Of a DNA stretch of 64,000 nt, positions 49,346 through 59,830 are shown piece after piece. Position 1 is the first letter of the stretch. Every line of letters starts with the position of its first letter. The notes beneath the pieces are model-generated. The model was given only the letters and a program-made list of their open reading frames with translations. It did not search any database and was not told the origin of the DNA. The position numbers and the translations under genes were made by a program. Source of the stretch: Numida meleagris (taxonomy: Eukaryota > Chordata > Aves > Galliformes > Numididae); NCBI RefSeq assembly GCF_002078875.1, contig NC_034412.1:10020041-10084040 (forward strand), in the 5' to 3' direction.

Positions 49346-50074
49346 AATCTCTACGGTTTCTATGCTGCTTCCTACGTGCTGGTGCTAAAGCAGGGGCTGA
49401 GGATCCTTTTCCCCCTCCCTCACTGCCTTCTAACCACTAACAGCGGGTAAAAGTATTCATGTTTTAGCCCAGTGCCTTTACGGCTGTCTCACACTGGAGG
49501 GATTTTTCCATTCCTCTGGGGTTGGGCAGGCCTCGATTATCACTCTTAATACAGTTAATTAAGAGCCTTAAGGCCCTGACGTTTTGTTTTCTTTGGGACC
49601 AGACCTATGGCTTGAGCCTCTGAGCTACCTGCGCTTTCTCAACCCCTTCTCTGAAAAACAGGCAGGCAAAATTCGGCAAACGGCTCTTCAGGAGGCATGT
49701 GTGCTCTCCTGCCATGGCACAGTGCTGGAGGAGGAGACGTCCTCTCCTCCACGGGGCCCTGAGAAGGGATAACGTGCTGACCCTCACCTGTGAGCTGGGC
49801 AGTAGCGTAAGCAAAAATAACCATTGGAAATGAATTGGCAAGGCAAGGCATGGCTCAAGAAGGCCATTTCTGGGATGGGCTTGGTGCTTGGGATGGGCTT
49901 GGTGCTTGGGATATTGGCAGAGCAGCAGTCTGCTCAGCAGCAGCTGAAGGCCATCAGGTGGGGGCATTGATAGTTTATCCTTAACACCTGGGAGAGCCAT
50001 TCCCTAAAATGAGATTCCATCCTTGCTGTAGCCTCACTCAACTTGATGGGAATCTCTGAGATCAAGTAAGGACT
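49346..50074. other. Unique sequence with a short tandem repeat
   Basis: Apart from the 18-bp repeat listed separately, no gene or repeat is recognised. A 131-codon minus-strand frame (49605-50000) spans the tandem repeat and has no recognisable domain. Confidence 0.5.
49872..49912. repeat. 18-bp tandem repeat, about 2.3 copies
   Basis: The unit GGGATGGGCTTGGTGCTT occurs at 49872-49889 and 49890-49907, with five more bases of a third copy. The copies are identical, suggesting a recent or variable minisatellite. Confidence 0.92.
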
Positions 50075-50400
50075 TTCCTTTTTTTAATAAATACGTGTGC
50101 ATGGGGTCACTCCCACATGCAGTATAAAATAATAAAAGGCTTTTATGTGGGAATCTTGCTGTCCTCTGAAGAGCTGTAAAGATCAAAGGCTTAAAGCAGT
50201 GTCTAATTGCAGGTGAGGTTAGTACTGTGAAACAATTAGCTTATGTGTACATGTGTGAAAATAAAGAAGGCGCGTTGCTAGCAAACCAAGTGTCTGTTAG
50301 ACAACTAGCCACAATTTTAAGGGTGGTTAGCTGTTCCCTGCTGAGTTATGAACTGTCAAAGTGACCAGTTTGAGCCTACAAAAGCTAACGCCCCACTGGC
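50075..50400. promoter_or_regulatory. Candidate conserved non-coding element
   Basis: The stretch contains TTTTAATAAATACGTG, AATAATAAAAGGC, GTCTAATTGCAGG, AACAATTAGC, GGCGCGTTGCTAGC and GTTATGAACTGTC without any recognisable repeat. Several homeodomain-like cores and retained CpGs lie within 300 bases. It looks like an enhancer or other constrained element, but conservation is not shown here. Confidence 0.28.
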
Positions 50401-52272
50401 TCCTGTCCCCTTCCTAGGCTCGTGGCCAAAGTATGTGTCCAAAGATCAAGCACAGGACTTAAACAGTAGGGAGAAAATCCTAGGAGTAAAGGAGCATGGC
50501 ATTCTCAGGTAGAAACTGTGTTCTTTGGTCCAGGAGAGCTGTTAATGTAGCAAAGAGGAAAAGTAAATTTGAAAGTATAATATGGGGGTCTTGAAGCCTG
50601 TGTCTCAAACCTTTTTGGGATCGTTCAGGGATTTGAAGGAAAACAGTGAAATATTGCCATGATTTGAAACTGTCTAGACTGCAAAAACAGGATGAGAACA
50701 GGCAGTTTTCCGCAAAGCTGAAGGCCCCTAAGGAGGTCACTGCACTGGGCAGTCAACCCTCATTTGTTTACTGGTGCTGTGGAAACTGTGATGAATGGGA
50801 GAAAAAAATGGCATTAGGAGAAGTGAATAGGGGATTCAAGGGGAGGGAGCTGAGCGGCTAATTGAACAACAGAACAGCCTTGGGAATTCGTGTCTAAGAA
50901 GTGTGAGTCTGGAAAGGATGAGCTGAGCTGAGCAGGAACAGCCCTGGGATGCAGGGTACCCAGTGTTCAGCAGACAGGCCCCGGGGCTGGCTCTGTGGTA
51001 AGCTCTGTGTGGTCGGAAGAACAGATGAAACACTAGCAGAAAGGAGGGTAGAAACCAAAATCTGATGTTTTAACAAGGGTAATGCCCTGATCTGAGGTCT
51101 TGCATTCCTCCCTCTGATAGACTGAAAATCTAGGGAGAAGGGATGGTGGTTTGGTGATAGGGAGTACTCCTCTGGCTAGGCACAGTGAAAGACTCCTTCC
51201 TTATGAGAGTTTATTGAGATAGTAGAGAAAATCATGAAGAAGTGATGAAATGGCAAATATGAAGTGCCAAGAGAGATTCAGTGAAAGAAGTGAACAAAAA
51301 GCAGCTTTTCAACAAGCTTGAAAGTAACCAAAGAAGAGTCTTTATTAGCTCATCATATAGTTGATGTTTTTTTATTTCTTGCTAGTATCCATGTATTCTC
51401 CAGACTGATAAATTATGCAAGGCCACTGAAATGCAGCTAAGCCTGGAGGGTATGTAGACTTGTAAGGGTTGACATAGTCACACTGTGCATTCGCTTGAGT
51501 TCCCAATTTGAGAAAGAAAGGAAAAAACTGTATCCTTGTTCCCTCCTGGGCTTTTGCATCTCTGCTTCACATCTTTGTAACATCTAAGGCAAGACATCTG
51601 TCCTCTGAGCTTAGAAATATGGCTGTGGCTACTACTTCACCTCTTTTTTCATAGCAGCTATCTCCTCTCCTATGGTCTAATTGCACGTGTGCATGTTGAC
51701 ACAGGGTGGAAAGAAGAAAGTCTTTAGTTAGGCAATTAGTTGCTGCCATTGCAGGCCCTGCCACAAGATAATTGAGCGCCATTAAGTAACGTTTGTTCTG
51801 AAATGTAGCAATTATCTCCGTAATTGAAAGGACGTTCCTTGAATTCTAACCCATTTTTATTGACACGTGCAGTGTTTCTGCTCCACATCTAAGCTGCTGG
51901 AGAGCCTGGTGTGCGAGAGCAGGGGAAGCAAGAAGGGAGGAGGAAGGAAGCATGTTCTCTTGGACACCCTCCAGGAGAGGTGATGGTGGTTTTTGTGTTG
52001 CAAGCACCTGATGCTGAGCTGGCTTCACTCTGCTCCTGCCAAGACCTCTCAGCCTGAGCAGAGGGATCTTCCCCTTCCTCGGGCCATAGTGGAGATGGGT
52101 GGTGAAGTTTTCTCTGTCCAGGCTAGCACTTGACCTCTCGAAGTTTCTCTCTCCTTTCAAATGTGCAAGTCATTCTTGCCTAGCACTAGGCTCCTTTCTG
52201 GTCTTCGTGGCTTGCAGTCCAGCCTCAACTCTGCCAGGAGCAAAGATCCGAGCTTCAAGGAGATGGGACTGA
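50401..52272. other. Unique non-coding sequence
   Basis: No gene recognised; the small frames on both strands are unremarkable. Confidence 0.5.
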
Positions 52273-52288
52273 CCACTAGAGGGTAGCA
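52273..52288 (+). promoter_or_regulatory. CTCF-like motif (best in window)
   Basis: CCACTAGAGGGTAGCA differs by one base from the common vertebrate CTCF form CCACTAGAGGGCAGCA. CTCF is a zinc-finger protein that anchors chromatin loops in an orientation-dependent way; the motif points toward higher coordinates. The sequence match is strong, but binding is not shown. Confidence 0.5.
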
Positions 52289-52984
52289 CAATTAAAAATA
52301 TAAGGAAGTCACATTTCATGAAGTCAAGCTGGCTGTGCAGGTTTATTCAGGAAGGGGATGCCAAGCCGTCTGCAGACCTCATGGACACACAGTACCACCA
52401 GGCTCCCTTAACCAGGGATGGGGCAGCACGGGAACAGGGGAGAGTTCAAAGCAAAGGGAGGGATTCCCATGGAAAAGCAGAAGCATGTGGCAGCAGAGGC
52501 TGAGCAGGTCTCCCGGTGCTGCTTCTGCTTCCCCTGGCCATCATCTTCCTTGCCCCTTCCTCCCCAGGGTGCAAGATCCCACAGGAGCCCCTTGGCTTGG
52601 CTTTATTGTTGGCTGTAATGTCATTTCTTGAGCTGTGGCTGTGAATCCAAGCTTAGAGCTGGAATACCACCAGGCCAAATGGACAATACCAAGATTAGTC
52701 TATTTTCAGAGTTAATAAATCTATAAAAGACTTCTTGGGTTAGAAATACTAGAGAACGTACTGCCGTTCTCTTGGCCTCTGCTGGCATGTATGCCAATGC
52801 AAAGTGCCATGTACACTGGCAGGCGAGAATGTGTCCAGTTCTTAAAACCATAGTACTGTATGAATGGAGGGAAATGAGTGCTGGGTCACTCAAGAAGCGA
52901 GGTTTTAATTTTAATGCGTGCCTCTGGAGCCAAAGGTCAGAGTGGAGCCACCCTCCCTTGAACAAAATCCCCACCACGGCACTG
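52289..52984. other. Unique non-coding sequence
   Basis: Nothing recognised apart from short overlapping frames on both strands. Confidence 0.5.
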
Positions 52985-53240
52985 TATTAACATGATACCT
53001 AAAAATGCAGCTGCGCTCTCGGGTTAAAGTCCTGGCTCTGCAGCGAGCACACTCTGGCAGGATCAGTTTCTAGAATGGAGAAATACAGTGTCTGACGCAC
53101 GCTTAAATGTCTGATCTGCTGCGCAGTAATGCACCAAGCATGTCTTGAAACATGGGCTTTGCCAGTTGCCAGCACGCGCCGGGGACAGGGGGTTAGTTAC
53201 GATGTTAATGTAGTTAATTGTAGATACGGAAAAGTCTAGG
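52985..53240. promoter_or_regulatory. Candidate conserved non-coding element
   Basis: An unusual number of CpGs (GCGCTCTCGGG, CAGCGAGC, CTGACGCACGC, TGCGCAGTAATG, CACGCGCCGGGG, TTACGATG) sits beside homeodomain-like words (GTTAATGTAGTTAATTG) in otherwise CpG-poor DNA. There is no recognisable coding frame or repeat. Retained CpGs suggest constraint or low germline methylation. Confidence 0.28.
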
Positions 53241-55537
53241 GAGGAGAAAACAAATGCTTTTCTTATAGTCGTGTGGCTCAGAGCAAATGCATGACACTGG
53301 CGGAGTGAAAGAACTTCTTTCTTCAAAAGTATTCATAGCATGCTAAGAAGTCTTCTTGGCTTCGTGGGGGTCATGATGATGTTCCCTTGCCATGTCTTGG
53401 GCAGCATTGGACTATGAGCAGGTGCCGTGCAATAGCACAGCGCAGTTGTGGAAGAATCTGTGTGACTAAGGAAGAAATTTCTCATCGTGTAGGAGAGGGC
53501 CAACTTGAAACAGATCCTCACTAAATGCAGGACATTACCGTGATGGCAGCAAGATGCAACAGCACAGAGGGCTTATTTAACCATGAGTATTTCCTTGTAA
53601 CCCAAGGGACGAACTGTAGCCTTTGTCCCCTGCCTTTTTTAAACAGAAAGATTTATTCACCAGGTCACAACCCATTAGCTTAATGTATCTTGAATGGCTG
53701 TTGTTGGCTGGCCAACACTGAGGGCAGTTTTAACTGCTTTTCTCAGACTACCCCAGCCAAGAGGTGACTCCTTGCCCAAGCTCATGTGCCAGGTGACCTC
53801 CAGAAATCCTTGGAGTGCTCCATCTTTTAGATTGGTTTCAGACCACTGTCCTCTCCTTTAGTTTTTAGCCAGTGAAGTCCATTCAGTGCCACTGTGCTGC
53901 ACTTACCAGCTTGATTCAGTGCTGGTACAGACCTGGATGCTTATCTGACATCCCTTGGCATTGGAGGTGCTCGTCAGCCAGAAGCAAGTGCTGGGATTTC
54001 TGAAATGGAGGGTAGGAGTGAGGGAAAAGTGCTGACCCCGATGTTTCTAACTCCTTGGAAAGTGGGAAGCACATGGCTGGCAGCCTCCTGTTTCCATCTG
54101 CATTGCTCTGGGCTGGTGTTCTGTGAGCAGGGGTGGGAAGCAAAGACCAGGAGACTCTGGAGCATCTTGCTAAATGAAAGGACCATTCCCCAGCTGGCAG
54201 CATGGGTGTGAACTGCTCCTGCGGGGCACTGGAAACATGAGCAAGGACGGTAGTGGGTTGAGTTGTGCGTGCTGGCTTTTTCCTTGTTGCCTTAGGGAAC
54301 AAATAAGTCCCTCGTTAGTCCTCGGGTGGTCTGGGCCGTGTGTGCTGGGTGGCACACCACTTCCCTGGCCTGACCCTGACCCTGGAGCACAGCGGGAGGA
54401 AGATGACGGGTGGGCGGAGGCAGGCGCTATTTTTGCTCCCGTATCGCTATCTAGTTAGACTCCAAGATGCTGTCCTTCACTGCTGTCTGCCGCCTCGCTC
54501 GCTCTGTGACTCTCAAGTGTTTACCATTGACATGCTGCGAGCAGATGGACTGGCAAGAAGAGATAAATTTGACCCAAGAAGATGTCATTTGAGGAACAGC
54601 TGAGGCTAGTATTTCACCAGATGTCCCAGCTTTAACCCATTAGCGACTTCAAGGAACTCAGTGTTATCAGTGGCTTAAACACAGTTACCACACAGGCAGG
54701 GCACAAAGGCTATTGTTAAAATCTACCCAATAAGCAGTTATTCAAGAGTTTTCAAGTGTGCAGCCATAAGCTCAGGCCCAAAAGGACAGTGGGGTAGCAA
54801 CGTCCTAAGTGCATTCTGCCCCTTTTTGTGCTAAATGAATCTGCTTGTGTACAAAAAACAGATACTGTGTTACAGCAGTACTGACAAATATTCTCTAAGA
54901 CATCTGTGTGATTGGAGTAGCTGGTTTTCCCCTGAGCTGTATTGAGCGTCCCAAGAGACTGCTGCTTCTGCTGTGAGATCAGATGCAGACAGATGAACTT
55001 AGTGGCTGTATACCTCAGGCTGTGACAACGTGGGCTGCTCGTCAGATTGTGCCTAGAAAATACTGCAGAGTGGTGAATGAGCCCATATGAGTGGGTGGAC
55101 ATGCATGCACAGTCACAGAGTGAGAAAGTTTATGTGTAGCTGAGCAGAACACTTTCCAGCATCCTCGACTGAGTGCAAGCACAGCACCAGAGCAGCAATC
55201 AATCTGCATCTGCACCAAGTGATTCTGTAGCTCTGCCTCCCGAAAGGGCTGTCATCTGGCATTTGGTAGGCTTAGCAAAGTACTAGCCGTGTTCAAGCTG
55301 ATAGAATAAAATTGTGGCTACACGTTCATCCCTCAACGTGGAGATGTGGGATCCGAGGGTATTATCTCCCTCCTTTCACTGATACCTTAACGCTGCTGGT
55401 TTTTAAAGATGACTTGACCGCTGGTTTTGCTGCTGGGGCTGTCCCTGTTCTGCAGTGGTGTGCAGGCATGTGTCTGTGCTTGATTTTCCAGTGTACCCTC
55501 TCCTGCTGTCTGCATTGCAAAGAGCTGAGCATCTTAC
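53241..55537. other. Unique sequence with an exon-like or conserved patch at 54.44-54.6 kb
   Basis: Most of this stretch is unremarkable. At 54440-54605 there is a CpG-retaining patch (CCCGTATCGC, GCCGCCTCGCTCGC, GCTGCGAGC) with one frame reading VFTIDMLRADGLARRDKFDP before a stop. The peptide has a balanced composition but no acceptor site fits it, and I do not recognise it. A conserved non-coding element is an alternative. Confidence 0.3.
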
Positions 55538-55588
55538 GGTTAGACTAGATGATCTTAGTGGTCTTTTCCAGCCTTAATGATTCTGTGA
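55538..55588 (+). mobile_element. CR1 retrotransposon, last 50 bases
   Basis: GGTTAGACTAGATGATCTTA, GTGGTCTTTTCCAGCC and ATTCTGTG are the extreme 3' end of CR1 in the forward direction. The consensus does not continue upstream of 55538, so this is a very strongly 5'-truncated insertion. Confidence 0.88.
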
Positions 55589-56768
55589 TCTTGGATTTGT
55601 CTCCTATCTGAAGTTTTCAGTGCCTTATGTAAAACCTCAGTTTGTCATCTTTAGCACTGACAGATCCACTGGAGTGCATGCATGTAGCCAGAAAGTACCT
55701 TCCCTTTAGCTTGTGTTCACTGATGGATGTTTTTTACTTCAGGCAATACTGAGCCTAACCAAATTGCCCCCCTCAAATTAACTGCCTTGCTCAAGGCTTG
55801 ATCTGGGAGGTAGAACAACAACTCTTCTCTTCATCTGGGAGAATGTGAGGGAGTATTTGGCACTCAATGCTTTTTTTGCTGGACTTCCACTGGGTGATGT
55901 GGGGGAAGTCACCAGTAAAAATTTGCTTCTGTCTTTTATGTCAAGCCCTGGCATAGAGCATCCCTCTTGGCAGTGAACTGCATAGGTTTCCACCACACTT
56001 TGTGAGATGTTTAGGACTAGATTTTCAGCTATATACCCCAGTTCCACACGTCTGAACTTTTTTTTTTCTTTTCGAGTAAGGTGCCATGTATTTCTTGACT
56101 GGTGCCTGGGAGAGGGTAACACTAAAGTCAGAGGCTAAAGCACACCAGCAGTCTTTCCCCTGCAGACATTTTAATCTGTGCTCATCCTGGGACTCTTAGG
56201 GAAACACTCCTGAGCTCACCCATGAAACTAAGAGACACTACTGCGAGGATTGTGCTGAAGATTTGAGCTGGGATCCAAGTGCCCGACTGCAGATGCCAGC
56301 ATTTACACAAGCTGCCCAGCTGCTTCTGGATGTGTGTGCTGTTTACGTGCAGACTCCAGCTGGTTGCTACAGTAGGATTTAGCCAGGCAGGGTCTGTTGG
56401 GGAAAAGCTTTTGCTACAGAGATGAGGAAGCATCTGTTTTGCTGCTAAGACAAACTTTATTACCCTGAGACTGCCTTCTGGACAAGAAAAGCCACAAAAG
56501 CTGCCCCAGAAAGGAGAATAATTCAGTAATCTCAACACAAGAGGTGCCAGAAGTCCAGGGCTGTTTGATGTCTCTGCCCTCCTTGAAGTGGCAGTTCTGT
56601 TATAAAACCAAAGTACAGAAAGCGAGAAATCCCTCTTTCTGTCCTAGCAGTTATGATTTTGGTGATGAAATGGCCTCTTTTCCCATGGGGTCACTTCCTC
56701 CCCAGTCTCCCAGTCCCACTATGTGTCAGGATGGGAAGATACAGTCATGAGGATAGGCTTTATTGGAA
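55589..56768. other. Unique non-coding sequence
   Basis: Two minus-strand frames (55778-56122, 114 codons; 56182-56538, 118 codons) have no recognisable features. Nothing else assigned. Confidence 0.5.
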
Positions 56769-56815
56769 ACAGTGCTTGGCTGGGCAAGCACTGTGTTGGG
56801 TTATGTGTTGGGTTG
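56769..56815. repeat. Perfect short hairpin followed by a 12-bp tandem pair
   Basis: ACAGTGCTTG (56769-56778) and CAAGCACTGT (56785-56794) form a perfect 10-bp inverted repeat with a six-base loop. It overlaps two 12-bp units, TGTGTTGGGTTA and TGTGTTGGGTTG (56792-56815). The stem does not extend beyond ten pairs, so it is shorter than a microRNA precursor. No function can be assigned. Confidence 0.85.
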
Positions 56816-57149
56816 GGGAATCCAGCACTTCTGTGGGCTGTCCTCAGTATCCTTCCCAGGCTGTCCAAATGAGAGTAGGTGTTTTAAACATCAACATTTA
56901 AATGGCATTTACTTCAATGTTTTGTTCGAGAAGGTTTTTCTATTTTTCCCACTCCTCTCCCCCTTCTCCAGAGTGCTGGGAAGTTCACCCCAGAAAAAAG
57001 CAAGACTGGAGAATGTGTGTCTCTTGGGGGTTTTTGATAGCTGATAAGAATTGTGGAAAGTCCCATAGGTGAGAGTTTTCCTTCATTACTCAACAAGCCT
57101 TGGCGCTAATATTTCTTAGGAACCTGTCGCTGTCTGTGCCTCTTTTCAT
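56816..57149. other. Unique non-coding sequence
   Basis: Nothing recognised. Confidence 0.5.
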
Positions 57150-57415
57150 GTTCTTTGATTGTTATGACATGTACAGTAGCTGAAATTTAAAATTCATTGA
57201 ACTGAGGCCAACATCTTAATGGCCGCTGATTGGGGATTTGGTGATTTTTGAGATACGCGATGTAAATGGTTCACCCCTGCCTTTCTGGGTGAGTATTCGC
57301 TGAGCATTTGCGAGTGCTCTGAAATGGAGAAAGCTGTGCTCCTAGGTTAGCAGCTCTAATGAGGCCTGTGGAGCAGCTCTGCTCTGCAGTCCAGTTTATT
57401 CTATCGCCTAGTAAT
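57150..57415. promoter_or_regulatory. Candidate conserved non-coding element
   Basis: Words include CTTTGATTGTTATGACA (TCF/SOX-like), CTTAATGGCCGCTGATTGG, GAGATACGCGATG, GTATTCGCTGAGC, GCTCTAATGAGG and CTATCGCCTAGTAATTG. CpGs are retained, and no repeat or long frame explains the stretch. It looks like a developmental enhancer. Evidence is visual only. Confidence 0.28.
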
Positions 57416-57887
57416 TGTTAATGGCACTTTGCAGACAAAGGGGATGTTTTGTTAGAATGAAAATGGCCAGGCTTATCAGCTTCTTTGTGATTAGCTCCAT
57501 TGATCAGTGTTCGCAGATTTACCAAAGAAGACTGTGTTGCAAGTGCTACATTTAGGAAGGCTCCTTTTAACAAGATAATTTTTTGGAGTTTGCTGTTGTC
57601 TTTTCTCAGAAGAGTTCTGATCTGAGTTAGAAATTTTTTACGTCTGAGAAATGTGATTGGTTTTGGGTGTGGGTTTTGTAATTGCAAAGCAGGAGAGTAC
57701 GTGCCCTCCCTCACTGTTTGTACTAAACAAGTGTTACCCTTTTAGTGTATTCAGTTTAGCCCATGCTAAGCAGTAGAGCGATGTTCTCTTCTTGCTGGGT
57801 AGTGGAAATGACTAGTGCTACAATGCAAGGCCAAACCATACAAGGGCAGAGCAGTGTCAGATCCCTTGTGACCAGCAATGTTGTGTG
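57416..57887. other. Unique non-coding sequence
   Basis: Nothing recognised; the CR1 consensus may extend slightly to the left of the element that follows, but I could not confirm it. Confidence 0.45.
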
Positions 57888-58022
57888 TGCTGGTGGAGTC
57901 ACTGTCCCCATAGATGTTGAAGAAACATGTAGATCTGATGCTTAGGGACGTGGGCAATATTGGTGGTAGGTAGGCAGTCAGACAAGATGATCTTAGAGGT
58001 CTTTTCCAGCCTTCATGATGAT
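57888..58022 (+). mobile_element. CR1 retrotransposon, 3' end
   Basis: The segment begins with GTGGAGTCACTGTCCCCATA and AGATGTTGAAGAAACATGTA (counterpart of 'GGAGTCACCATCCCTGGAGGTGTTCAAG'), followed by GATGCTTAGGGACGTGG. It ends GATGATCTTAGAGGTCTTTT and CCAGCCTTCATGATGATT. This is the end of the CR1 frame plus its short 3' untranslated region, with small deletions, forward strand. Confidence 0.88.
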
Positions 58023-58638
58023 TGGACACAGCACTTTGCTTGCCCTGCAGTCCTTGTTCTCCTTCAACACTGCATGGCTACAAACGCTCACAGGGGCAGA
58101 TTTCCAGAGCAGCCCTCATGAGAGACTCAGGCCCAGGGTTCTGCTCGGGGTCACCTCTGGGACGGCTCTTGGGGTTCACTGCAGGCCAGGCAGGGAGGAA
58201 GTTACCGCTACTGCCTCGCTTAGATCTTCCAAAACTGCTGAAGGCAGAAAGGCGAACAAGCAGCAGACAGCAAAGGAAAGATTAATTGGCCAGCTGCCTG
58301 AAGGGCTGGTTGGGGTTGTATTTCTTGTTCTTATCCTTGCAAATTTCTACAGGATTGTAAATCTTGAGCTGCTTCCCAAATGAGGAGACTTCAGGTGTGT
58401 TGTTTTATTTTTTTTAAATAAGCAAACCTGAGCATACTTCAGTTCTTTGAGTCAACACGCAGGAATTCCCATTGGCTTTATTACACGCTGACAAGTGTGC
58501 TGGGGAAAGCAGAGCAGATCAATGGCCATGTTTGAAGCAGGCCATAAATCACTGGTGACACCAGGCAGCAGATTGACTGACTCGCCGTGTTCCTCCCCCT
58601 TCCCAGCACACCAGTGCTGACCCCGGCTTGCCACAGAG
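58023..58638. other. Unique non-coding sequence
   Basis: A 122-codon plus-strand frame (58015-58383) begins in the CR1 end and has no recognisable domain; I take it as chance. Confidence 0.5.
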
Positions 58639-58699
58639 ATGTCGGGAGGGCTGGCTGTGATTAATGCTGCAAGTGGAGCCCTGGCCCAGCCGGCAGCAG
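58639..58699 (+). other. Candidate first coding exon
   Basis: An ATG at 58639 (G at -3) opens a frame reading MSGGLAVINAASGALAQPAA up to a near-perfect splice donor CAG|GTGAGC at 58699/58700. The stretch retains CpGs (GTCGGG, CCGGC). The unspliced frame continues to 58893. No TATA box or CpG island is seen upstream, and the peptide is low-complexity (Ala/Gly) and unrecognised. It may be a chance donor after a chance ATG. Confidence 0.18.
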
Positions 58700-59549
58700 G
58701 TGAGCCAAAGGTCCCCGAACGGAAAGCTCGGAGGACCAGCAGTGTGAGTCAAACCCAGTGTTCAGGAGGAGATGTAAGTTGGTTAAAGCCTCTCCAGCTC
58801 CCAGGACTGTTGCTCCACGCTTTTCTTGCTGTCCCCCATGAAATTCTTTGTGCAAATGCCCATCTGTGCCCAAAACGCAGCAGCGCCGGCTGAGCAACCA
58901 AGGCATTAAAGCAGCAAAGTGGGCAGGATGGTTTCTAAAGCAAGACGTGGGAATTTGGCTTTTGACGGGCTTTGACTTCTTGGAAGGAGCCAAGATGGGC
59001 AGAATGTTTTGAGTTTACTGTTTTCTTCCCTGGAAATTGTAGCCTTGGGGCAGTACAAAATCAGACATAGCCCCGGTCTAGACAGGAGAGGAGTGTGAGA
59101 ACCTCCAGACTGCCATGCATCCCCTCCCGGCCCCCGTGCGCTGGGGCTGGCGTGGGAAGGGAGGGACAATAAGGAAAAACTACTGGAAAAGCTGCACCAT
59201 TCTTTGAAGCTTTGTAACCGCTGTCTTGTTTTTAGTGATATGTTGAGATCAAAATTAGGGAAATAATAATTTAAAAAAAAAAAATGAAAGCAGTAGAAAA
59301 TACAGCCACTCATCCTGTTTGGCTGAAACACTTATTTTTGGTGGGAGGGGAGAATGGGAAAGATCTAGATTATTTTTTCATCCAAATTTGAAAATGAGCC
59401 CTTCTCTGGTTCCAGCAGCATCAAGTCACCTTGCTTTGGAGCTGTCTCTCTGGAGGAGACAGTTAAGCAAATAAAGAAACCCATCCCTGCATGCACAGAG
59501 CTTGCTCCTTCCAAAGGAGCACGGGATACTGGGAGTGCCTCGTGCTGTT
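58700..59549. other. Unique non-coding sequence
   Basis: Contains a 12-base A run near 59272-59284 and a GC-rich patch at 59110-59160. No gene recognised. Confidence 0.5.
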
Positions 59550-59830
59550 AGATAAGAACTGAGATGCCAGGGCTGTGGATCTGCCTAAGGGCAAGATCTT
59601 AATTAAAGTTTATCTATATTATATCAAAGATTTTTTTTTCCTAAACATTTTCAAAGTTGTTTCCATGTCTTGTGTTTAAAAAGAAATCAAGAGTATATTT
59701 TGTGGGATCTTGACATCCATACTTTTTTCATCTCAGTGATGTATTTTTATTTTAAAAAGTCCAAGCTCTTTGCAGATGTGGTGTCTGGTAATTAAGAAAT
59801 TTTGGTAACATTGAAAGAAAATTCTTTTGT
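59550..59830. promoter_or_regulatory. Candidate conserved non-coding element (AT-rich)
   Basis: An AT-rich, non-repetitive block with CTTAATTAAAGTTTATC, ATATCAAAGATTT, GTTTAAAAAGAAATC, TATTTTTATTTTAAAAAG and GGTAATTAAGAAATT. The content resembles homeodomain or nuclear-matrix-type elements. No repeat family identified. Inference only. Confidence 0.22.

Noticed and set aside
56769..56794. microRNA precursor
   Set aside because: The stem is only ten pairs and does not extend; precursors need about 22 or more paired positions per arm.
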